Source of the DNA: Treponema sp.
GTDB taxonomy: Bacteria > Spirochaetota > Spirochaetia > Treponematales > Breznakiellaceae
DNA: 16,099 nucleotides
Assembly: GCA_031283505.1 (NCBI GenBank)
Contig: JAITBO010000346.1
Span: forward strand, 1-16,099
Reading direction: 5' to 3'
Each line of letters begins with the position of its first letter. The stretch's first letter is position 1. The position numbers and the translations under genes were made by a program. This document shows, one piece after another, positions 6,826-12,862 of this stretch. Under the pieces are notes generated by a model. The model had not been told where the DNA came from. It saw only the letters and a list, made by a program, of their open reading frames with translations, and searched no databases.

Positions 6826-8271
6826 ATGGCTTATGTGTTGATTATGCCCCGGCAGGGGAACACGGTAGAATCCTGTGTCATCAACGAATGGAAGGTGGCG
6901 GAAGGGGACGCGGTGAGCGCGGACACGGCTGTCTGCGTGGTGGAAACCGACAAAGCCACGTTTGAAGTGCCCGCCGGGGAAAAGGGGCAGGTCCTGAAAC
7001 TGCTCTACCCCGAGGGAGAGGATGTCCCGGTACTCAAGCCTATCGCGGTGATAGGACAAGCCGGAGAGGATTGGGCGGCGGCCCTGGGTTCGGAGGGAAC
7101 CGGCGGTGCGGCGGTTCCCGGGGCCCTCCCATCCCCGGCAATCCCGGCGGCAGCGCCCGGGCCGATGGCAGATGGCGCGGCGGCAGTACCTGCGGCGGTC
7201 TCCGCTACGGATGGCGGACGCATCCCGGCATCGCCCAGGGCGCGGAACCTTGCCGGAAGAGAGGGGCTTCCCCTGGCGGAGCTTAGAGGTACGGGGCCGG
7301 AAGGCCGCGTCATAGAGCGGGATGTGGCGGCGGCCTTGGAGAAACGGCCCCCCCTGACTGCGGCGGCTAGGGCGGCTCTGGTATCCGGCGGTGGAACGCT
7401 CCCGGCTCAGGGATCAGGGCTGGGCGGCAGAATCACTGCCGGCGACCTTGCATCGGCTTGCGACGAGCCGGCGGCAGGCGGAGCGGCTCCCATCCCGGCA
7501 GGCAGCGCCGGTTTGGCGGACCTTGGGGAAGGGGCGGTTACCGAAACCCCGATCAAGGGGATACGCAAGCTCATCGCCGATAGGATGTACAGTTCCCTGG
7601 CGGAAAGCGCCCAGTTCACCCTGAACGCCGATGCTTCAGCCCGGCGTATACAGGAACTGCGGACCAGGATGAAGGCCGGCGCAGGCTATGCCGGAGGCAG
7701 CGGGGAACCGGCGCTGTCCAAAATCACGGTCAACGACCTCATCCTTTTCGCGGTTTCCCGTATGCTTCTCCGCTTCCCCTTTATGAATGCCCATAAGACC
7801 GGAGACATCCTCAAGACCTTCGAGCGGGTGCATCTGGGGGTCGCGGTGGACACCCCAAGGGGCCTTATGGTGCCGGTCATCAGGAATGCGAATCTCCTGA
7901 GCCTGCCGCAAATTTCCATGGAGGCAAAATGGCTTGCTTCCGCCTGCCAGACAGGTGGCGTAAAGCCGGAGGAAATTACCGGGTCCACTTTTACGGTGAC
8001 CAATCTGGGGAGCCTGGGAGTGACGGGCTTTACCCCGGTACTCAACGCGCCGGAAGTGGGCATCCTCGGGGTCTGCGGCATAGAATTAAAACCCGTCCCG
8101 GCGGATGATGAGGATGAGGGAACGGATTGCTGCGGGGTCAAATTTGAGCCTCGCATAGGATTCAGCCTGACCATCAACCATCAGGTGGTGGACGGCGCCC
8201 CGGCGGCCCGGTTTCTCAAAGCCCTGGGCCAGGCGGTTGCGGATATAGACCTTCTTCTGGCGGAGGGTTAA
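6826..8271 (+). CDS. pdhC: 2-oxoacid dehydrogenase complex, E2 dihydrolipoyl acyltransferase
   Basis: 481 residues. E2 forms the core of the complex and moves the acyl group from E1 to CoA via a swinging lipoyl arm. Domains in order: an N-terminal lipoyl domain (about 1-78) with the lipoylated Lys43 in VETDKATFEV; an Ala/Pro-rich linker (about 88-128); a peripheral subunit-binding domain (about 134-171, SPRARNLAGREGLPLAEL then GTGPEGRVIERDV); a second, degenerate copy of that domain (about 176-212, TAAARAALVSGGG then GLGGRITAGDL); another linker; and the catalytic domain (about 240-478) with the active-site HQVVDG (His452, Asp456). The E2 comes first in the operon, ahead of E3 and E1. Sequence alone does not fix the substrate as pyruvate, acetoin or a branched-chain 2-oxoacid, so the symbol is provisional. 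Confidence 0.92.
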   Translation: MAYVLIMPRQGNTVESCVINEWKVAEGDAVSADTAVCVVETDKATFEVPAGEKGQVLKLLYPEGEDVPVLKPIAVIGQAGEDWAAALGSEGTGGAAVPGALPSPAIPAAAPGPMADGAAAVPAAVSATDGGRIPASPRARNLAGREGLPLAELRGTGPEGRVIERDVAAALEKRPPLTAAARAALVSGGGTLPAQGSGLGGRITAGDLASACDEPAAGGAAPIPAGSAGLADLGEGAVTETPIKGIRKLIADRMYSSLAESAQFTLNADASARRIQELRTRMKAGAGYAGGSGEPALSKITVNDLILFAVSRMLLRFPFMNAHKTGDILKTFERVHLGVAVDTPRGLMVPVIRNANLLSLPQISMEAKWLASACQTGGVKPEEITGSTFTVTNLGSLGVTGFTPVLNAPEVGILGVCGIELKPVPADDEDEGTDCCGVKFEPRIGFSLTINHQVVDGAPAARFLKALGQAVADIDLLLAEG

Positions 8272-8313
8272 GGGCTATAGGTCCTAAAAACCCATAAAGG
8301 TAAAGGAGCGGCA

Positions 8314-9741
8314 ATGTACGATACGATAATCATAGGCGGCGGGCCGGGCGGCTATCTGGCGGCGGAACGGTTGGGACACGCCGGAAAAAAAGTTTTATTG
8401 ATAGAAGAACAGTACCTGGGAGGAACCTGCCTTAATGCGGGCTGCATCCCAACCAAGACCTTGCTTAACTCGGCAAAACAGTATGTCCATGCTAGAGAAG
8501 CCGGAAAGTTCGGCGTCACTGCGGAAAAGGTGTCCTTTGACTGGGGGGCCATGCAGAAATGGAAAGCTGAAGTGGTAGAAAAACTGAGGGGCGGCATAGC
8601 TTCCCAGATGAAGCGTTTCGGCGTGGACGTGGCCGGTGGCCGGGGGGAGATCCTGGCCGCCCCCGCCGGGGACAGGCCGGGGAAAGTCCGGGTAAGCTTC
8701 CGTTCCGGGGAATCCGCCGTTCAGGAACACGAGGGCCGGACCATTCTGATCTGCGCCGGATCGGTCCCGGCCCTGCCCCCCATACCCGGCGGACGGGACA
8801 ATCCCCTGGCGGTGGATTCCACCGGCCTCCTTGCCATAGAGGGTGTCCCCAAACGGCTGGCGGTCATAGGCGGCGGGGTCATAGGTGTGGAATTCGCCGG
8901 CCTCTTTTCCTCCCTGGGGGCCGAAGTCACGGTCATAGAGATGATGGATGAGATCGTCCCCTTTATGGACAAGGAACAGGCGCCCTTGCTCCGCCGGGCC
9001 ATGAAGGACGTGAAATTCAAGCTGGGATGCAGGGTCGAAAAGATAGAAGGCGCGACAGTCCATTACTCCGCCGGAAACGGCAAAACGGAACAGGCCCAGG
9101 CAGATGTGGTCCTCGTGGCGGCGGGCCGGCGGCCGGTTCTCGGTACCTGGGGAGCGGAAGCTGCGGGCCTGGACATTACCTCAAAGGGCGTGACCGTGGA
9201 CGACAAGATGAGGACCAACATCAGCGGAATCTGGGCCGCCGGAGACGTGACGGGGAGAAGCCTTCTGGCTCATTCCGCCTACCGCATGGCGGAGGTGGCG
9301 GCGGCGGATATTCTTGTCCGGCTGGACGGTGCGGCGGCTTCATGTCCCCCCAACCGTATGCGGTACGACGCCGTACCCTGGGCGGTTTACGGGCTTACCG
9401 AAGCCGCCGGAACCGGCCTTACCGAACAGGAAGCCGCCGCAAAGGGAATCGCCATTCTCAAGGCGTCTCTTCCCATGCGGGCCTCCGGACGTTTTGCCGC
9501 GGAGAACACCTTTGCCGGGCAGGGGGCGGTCAAGGTCATCGCCTGCGCCGATACCCGGCGTATTCTGGGGGTTCATGCCGTCGGCGCCTATGCTTCGGAA
9601 TTCATCTGGGGTGGCGCGGCCCTTATCGAACAGGAACTGCGGATAGAAGATGTGAAGCAGCTCATCTTCCCTCATCCCACGGTATGCGAACTTATCCGGG
9701 ACGCGGTCTGGGAATTAAATCCCCCTCAAAAAGGGGTCTGA
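8314..9741 (+). CDS. lpdA: Dihydrolipoyl dehydrogenase (E3)
   Basis: 475 residues, normal for E3 without an added lipoyl domain. This flavoprotein reoxidises the dihydrolipoyl arm of E2 and passes electrons to NAD+. It shows an FAD-binding start (IIIGGGPGGYLAAERL, 5-20), the redox disulfide Cys39/Cys44 in GGTCLNAGCIPTK, an NAD-binding motif (VIGGGVIGVEFAGLFSSLGA, about 192-211), an FAD-contact AAGDVTG motif, and the C-terminal dimer-interface HPTVCE with the catalytic His454 and Glu459. The start has AGGAG five bases upstream. It follows E2 by 42 bases and is followed by a 172-base gap with a strong hairpin before E1. It may also serve other lipoyl enzymes such as the glycine cleavage system. 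Confidence 0.95.
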   Translation: MYDTIIIGGGPGGYLAAERLGHAGKKVLLIEEQYLGGTCLNAGCIPTKTLLNSAKQYVHAREAGKFGVTAEKVSFDWGAMQKWKAEVVEKLRGGIASQMKRFGVDVAGGRGEILAAPAGDRPGKVRVSFRSGESAVQEHEGRTILICAGSVPALPPIPGGRDNPLAVDSTGLLAIEGVPKRLAVIGGGVIGVEFAGLFSSLGAEVTVIEMMDEIVPFMDKEQAPLLRRAMKDVKFKLGCRVEKIEGATVHYSAGNGKTEQAQADVVLVAAGRRPVLGTWGAEAAGLDITSKGVTVDDKMRTNISGIWAAGDVTGRSLLAHSAYRMAEVAAADILVRLDGAAASCPPNRMRYDAVPWAVYGLTEAAGTGLTEQEAAAKGIAILKASLPMRASGRFAAENTFAGQGAVKVIACADTRRILGVHAVGAYASEFIWGGAALIEQELRIEDVKQLIFPHPTVCELIRDAVWELNPPQKGV

Positions 9742-9789
9742 CCCTAAGGAGGAACCGCGCAAGGGATAGGAGCGGAGCGGATAGCCCGG

Positions 9790-9833
9790 TCCGGATTTTA
9801 ATTGAACAGGAATCTGTTCGATTAAAATCCGGA
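9790..9833. other. Long near-perfect stem-loop between E3 and E1 genes
   Basis: Two 20-base arms, TCCGGATTTTAATTGAACAG (9790-9809) and CTGTTCGATTAAAATCCGGA (9814-9833), flank the 4-base loop GAAT. They pair at every position except one T/G, which would be a G-U pair in RNA. No T-run follows on either strand, so it is not a standard rho-independent terminator. It lies 48 bases after the lpdA stop and about 80 before the E1 start. It could stabilise or process the operon mRNA, bind a dimeric regulator, or be a REP-like mobile palindrome. Confidence 0.75.
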
Positions 9834-9913
9834 TGCGCCCAAATTTCAAAAAAAATCATGGGTTGAATGATGCCGGATAATCGGTACGAATAACACGAAC
9901 AAGGAGAGACAAA

Positions 9914-12379
9914 ATGCCTAAATCAATCCTGGTAAATCCCAAGGATGTACGGAAGCCGGAGATACTTAAAATCAGGGATATTCCGGTCAATCAATATAAA
10001 CCGGATGTCAAGAAGGAAACGGCCCTCTACGGCAAGGATCGGCTAAAACGGATCTGGTACGATATGGCGACTATCCGGGCCTTTGAGAATATGCTCAACA
10101 CCTTCAAGACCCAGGGGGCCTGGAACGGAATCGAATACAACCACAAGGGGCCGGCCCATCTTTCCATGGGGCAGGAAGCTTCCTCCGTGGGGCAGTGCGT
10201 GAATCTTACGGTGGACGACTTTATCTTTGGGAGCCACCGGAGCCACGGGGAAATCCTGGCCAAGTGCTATTCCGCCGTCTGGCAGCTTGACGAGAAGAAG
10301 CTTGAGGGGATCATGAAGGGTTTCCTGGGCGGCGAGACCCTGGCGGCTGCCGAGTCTATCCCCTACCGGGGGGTGAAGGACCTGGCGGAAAACTTTGTCC
10401 TTTATGGGACCCTGGCGGAGATTTTCGCCAGGAAAGCGGGGTTCACCAGGGGGCTTGGGGGTTCCATGCACGCCTTCTTTACCCCCTTCGGCTCCATGCC
10501 CAACAACGCCATTGTGGGGGGCTCGGCGGATATTGCCGTGGGGGCGGCCCTGTACAAGCGGATCAACAGGAAGCCGGGTATCGTGATTGCCAACATCGGG
10601 GATGCTTCCATGGGCTGCGGGCCGGTCTGGGAGGCCATGATGATGGCGGCTATGGACCAGTACCGTACTCTCTGGCCGGAAAGTTCAGGCGGCTCACCGC
10701 CCATCCTCTTCAACTTCTTCGATAACTTCTACGGCATGGGGGGGCAGACTGCGGGAGAAACCATGGGCTACGGGATCATGGCCCGGGTCGGCGCAGGGGT
10801 CAATCCGGAGAATATGCACGCCGAACGGGTGGACGGATACAATCCCCTGGCGGTAGCGGAAGCGGTGGCCCGGAAGAAGGATATTCTTCTGGCGGGTAAG
10901 GGGCCGGTACTTCTGGACACCCTCACCTACCGGATTTCTGGCCACTCCCCTTCGGATGCTTCGAGCTACCGGACACCGGAGGAGATCAAGCTCTGGCAGG
11001 AGGCGGATTCCATCGAAGCATACGGGGCCTATCTTATCGAAAACGGGATTGCCGGCGCGGATGAACTTAAAAACCTGCGGGAGGGGATCGACGCCAAACT
11101 CCTTGGGGTGGTAAAGCTCGCCGTCGATGACACGGTTTCTCCCCGGATTGGCGGGGCTTTCATCGAGTCCGTGATGTTCTCCAACACTCCCAGGGGTGGG
11201 GCGGAGAAGCTGGACGACAGGGAGCCGGAACTGCTGCAAAAGGTTGAGGAGAACCTGCGGGTCAAAGCCCTGGTGGAAAAGACCCGTTACGGTTTCGATG
11301 CCGCCGGGAAGGCGGTTTCCAAAAACAAGGCTTTCCAGTACCGGGACGGCCTTTTTGAAGCCCTGGTCCACCGTTTTGCCATAGACCCCACCATGGCGGC
11401 CTGGGGTGAAGAAAACCGGGACTGGGGCGGCGCGTTCGCGGTCTACCGGGGGCTCACGGAACTCCTTCCTTATAACCGGCTCTTTAACAGCCCCATCTCC
11501 GAAGGGGCCATCGTGGGGGCCGGCGTGGGTTACGCCCTGTCGGGTGGCCGGGCGGTGGTGGAACTTATGTACTGCGACTTTATGGGCCGGGCGGGGGACG
11601 AGATATTCAACCAGGCTTCCAAATGGCAGTCCATGTCGGCGGGTCTCCTCAAGATGCCCCTGGTGATCAGGGTCTCTGTTGGGAACAAGTACGGCGCCCA
11701 GCACAGCCAGGACTGGGCGGCCATGGTCGCTCACATTCCGGGGCTCAAGGCCATGTTCCCGGCCACTCCCTACGACGCCAAAGGGATGCTCAACCTGGCC
11801 CTCCGGGGGACCGACCCGGTGATCTTCTTTGAAAGCCAGCTTCTCTACGATATGAGCGAGCAATTTGAAAAAGGCGGTGTTCCCCCAGGCTACTACGAAG
11901 TGTCCGAGGGCGAACCGGCGGTACGCAGGCAGGGGAAGGACCTCACCATAGTGACCCTGGGGGCCACCCTCTACAAAGCCATGGAAGCGGCGAAGAAGCT
12001 GGAAGCCGGTTACGGGCTGGAGGCAGAGGTCATAGACCTCAGATTCATCAACCCCCTGAATTACGACACGATCATTGAGTCGGTGAAGAAAACCGGGAAA
12101 ATCCTCCTGGCAAGCGATGCGGCGGAACGGGGGTCCTTCCTCCACACCGTTGCCAGCAACATCCAGACCTTTGCCTTCGATTACCTGGATGCGCCGGCAA
12201 CGATAGTGGGAAGCCGGAACTGGATCACCCCCGCCGCCGAGATGGAACAGCTTTACTTCCCCCAGGTTGACTGGATCATCGACGCCATCCATGAGCGCAT
12301 CCTGCCTCTGCCCGGTTACACTCCGGCGACGGTACAGACCACTCTGGACTTGCGGCGGCGGAACCGGCAGGGAGTGTAA
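9914..12379 (+). CDS. 2-oxoacid dehydrogenase E1, fused alpha and beta subunits
   Basis: 821 residues, equal to an E1-alpha plus an E1-beta in one chain. E1 decarboxylates the 2-oxoacid with thiamine diphosphate and acylates the lipoyl arm of E2. The alpha half (about 40-420) has the cofactor region [16 protein letters not shown] to [12 protein letters not shown] (227-278) and the loop [18 protein letters not shown] (340-357). The beta half (about 475-800) has [11 protein letters not shown] (498-508), [18 protein letters not shown] (528-545) with the likely thiamine-activating Glu530, AQHSQDW (595-601) with His597, and a transketolase C-terminal domain (about 675-800). The thiamine motif reads GDA rather than GDG, and there is a Ser/Gly/Pro-rich insertion at about 253-263. 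AGGAG seven bases before the ATG supports the start. Pyruvate is the default substrate guess; acetoin or branched-chain 2-oxoacids are possible. Confidence 0.92.
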   Translation: MPKSILVNPKDVRKPEILKIRDIPVNQYKPDVKKETALYGKDRLKRIWYDMATIRAFENMLNTFKTQGAWNGIEYNHKGPAHLSMGQEASSVGQCVNLTVDDFIFGSHRSHGEILAKCYSAVWQLDEKKLEGIMKGFLGGETLAAAESIPYRGVKDLAENFVLYGTLAEIFARKAGFTRGLGGSMHAFFTPFGSMPNNAIVGGSADIAVGAALYKRINRKPGIVIANIGDASMGCGPVWEAMMMAAMDQYRTLWPESSGGSPPILFNFFDNFYGMGGQTAGETMGYGIMARVGAGVNPENMHAERVDGYNPLAVAEAVARKKDILLAGKGPVLLDTLTYRISGHSPSDASSYRTPEEIKLWQEADSIEAYGAYLIENGIAGADELKNLREGIDAKLLGVVKLAVDDTVSPRIGGAFIESVMFSNTPRGGAEKLDDREPELLQKVEENLRVKALVEKTRYGFDAAGKAVSKNKAFQYRDGLFEALVHRFAIDPTMAAWGEENRDWGGAFAVYRGLTELLPYNRLFNSPISEGAIVGAGVGYALSGGRAVVELMYCDFMGRAGDEIFNQASKWQSMSAGLLKMPLVIRVSVGNKYGAQHSQDWAAMVAHIPGLKAMFPATPYDAKGMLNLALRGTDPVIFFESQLLYDMSEQFEKGGVPPGYYEVSEGEPAVRRQGKDLTIVTLGATLYKAMEAAKKLEAGYGLEAEVIDLRFINPLNYDTIIESVKKTGKILLASDAAERGSFLHTVASNIQTFAFDYLDAPATIVGSRNWITPAAEMEQLYFPQVDWIIDAIHERILPLPGYTPATVQTTLDLRRRNRQGV

Positions 12380-12585
12380 CAGCGGCTGAATGGCGGATGC
12401 GGAGAGAGGGGAAACGGCAGTATTCCTGGCAGGCTGAACGGAGCCTGTTCACACAACGGAGAATCACAGGAGAAACAGCGATAAGACACAAGGCAAGATA
12501 GATAAACGCGGAAAACTTTATATCCAGCTTGTCATACCTTATTCGGTTTTCTTCTCTCTCTTGTTGGATTTTATATACCTTTGCT
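12380..12585. other. Non-coding stretch after the E1 gene
   Basis: I see no convincing gene on either strand. It holds a perfect 6-base stem (CAGGCT-GAACGG-AGCCTG, 12430-12447) about 50 bases after the E1 stop, which lacks a T-run and is at best a weak terminator. Further on is an AT-rich, pyrimidine-rich stretch (about 12536-12582) with TATATA at 12572-12577. That stretch may be an old upstream region of uvrA, now separated from the gene by the inserted element that follows. Confidence 0.45.
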
Positions 12586-12594
12586 CTGAGGCAA
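12586..12594 (+). repeat. Target-site duplication, left copy
   Basis: CTGAGGCAA, identical to and in the same orientation as 12819-12827, directly abutting the left terminal inverted repeat of the MITE-like element. Confidence 0.78.
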
Positions 12595-12617
12595 CAGGAT
12601 AAACGCATAGGAATTTT

Positions 12618-12719
12618 AACCACGGAGATACACGGAGTTTTTATTACTAATCAGGTTTCATCTCCGTGAAACTCCAGGAACCTTGGTTCCAGTCCTTGAA
12701 CCGTAGGTTCGTCGTGGTT
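12618..12719. repeat. Palindromic intergenic repeat, copy 2 (inside the MITE-like element)
   Basis: It begins AACCACGGAG (12618-12627) and ends CGTGGTT (12713-12719). It shares TCTCCGTGAAAC (12661-12672), followed by a CTCCAGGAACC block, with the copy at 5780-5903. An internal pair CACGGAGTTT (12631-12640) and the TCTCCGTGAAAC block are also complementary. Two small hairpins, GGAACC-TT-GGTTCC and GAACC-GTA-GGTTC, sit in its right part; copy 1 has only one of these. The outer ends match less well than in copy 1. Confidence 0.65.
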
Positions 12720-12732
12720 TTTTGCACGAAGT

Positions 12733-12768
12733 ACCGCCAGATACAAGGGTACTGTACCCTTTGGTGGT
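12733..12768. other. Second hairpin inside the MITE-like element
   Basis: AAGGGTAC (12745-12752) and GTACCCTT (12754-12761) form a perfect 8-base stem around one central T. ACCGCCA (12733-12739) and TGGTGGT (12762-12768) extend the pairing, with GATAC unpaired on the left side and one G-T pair. It has no T-run after it. It could be a transposase recognition feature or a dimer operator. Confidence 0.5.
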
Positions 12769-12818
12769 TATTAGCCGGGCAATTTAGGCATACTTTCATT
12801 ATCTATGCGTTTATCCTG

Positions 12819-12827
12819 CTGAGGCAA
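12819..12827 (+). repeat. Target-site duplication, right copy
   Basis: CTGAGGCAA, identical to 12586-12594, directly abutting the right terminal inverted repeat. Deleting the element plus one copy would rebuild a continuous uvrA upstream region. Confidence 0.78.
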
Positions 12828-12839
12828 TGCGTCCTCTTG

Positions 12840-12862
12840 TACCCCTCCGCCCAAGGAGGGTA
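12840..12862 (+). promoter_or_regulatory. Hairpin that would cover the uvrA ribosome binding site
   Basis: TACCCCTCC (12840-12848) can pair with GGAGGGTA (12855-12862) around the loop GCCCAA, with one bulged C. The 3' arm contains the AAGGAGGG ribosome site and the A of the first ATG (12862). Folding would hide the site from the ribosome. It may be chance, since any ribosome site can meet a nearby CCTCC. Confidence 0.45.

Larger units (their letters stand above)
12595..12818. mobile_element. MITE-like non-autonomous transposable element
   Basis: A 224-base segment bounded by a perfect 16-base terminal inverted repeat: CAGGATAAACGCATAG (12595-12610) and CTATGCGTTTATCCTG (12803-12818). The 9 bases CTGAGGCAA occur directly outside each end in the same orientation (12586-12594 and 12819-12827), as expected for a target-site duplication. 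No transposase is encoded, so it would need one from elsewhere in the genome; 9-base duplications are made by several IS families and I cannot say which. Inside are a copy of the CACGGAG palindromic repeat (12618-12719) and a second hairpin (AAGGGTAC-T-GTACCCTT, 12745-12761). It sits immediately upstream of uvrA. Confidence 0.82.

Noticed and set aside
10694..12292. 532-codon open frame on the minus strand
   Set aside because: It lies wholly opposite the well-supported E1 gene; its translation shows no family motif and reflects GC-rich codon use in the real frame.
12430..12447. CAGGCT/AGCCTG hairpin as the terminator of the dehydrogenase operon
   Set aside because: There is no T-run after it, so I list it only as a structure within the non-coding stretch.
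12276..12623. 115-codon minus-strand frame in the gap after E1
   Set aside because: It overlaps the E1 end and the left end of the MITE-like element, and has no family similarity I can see.
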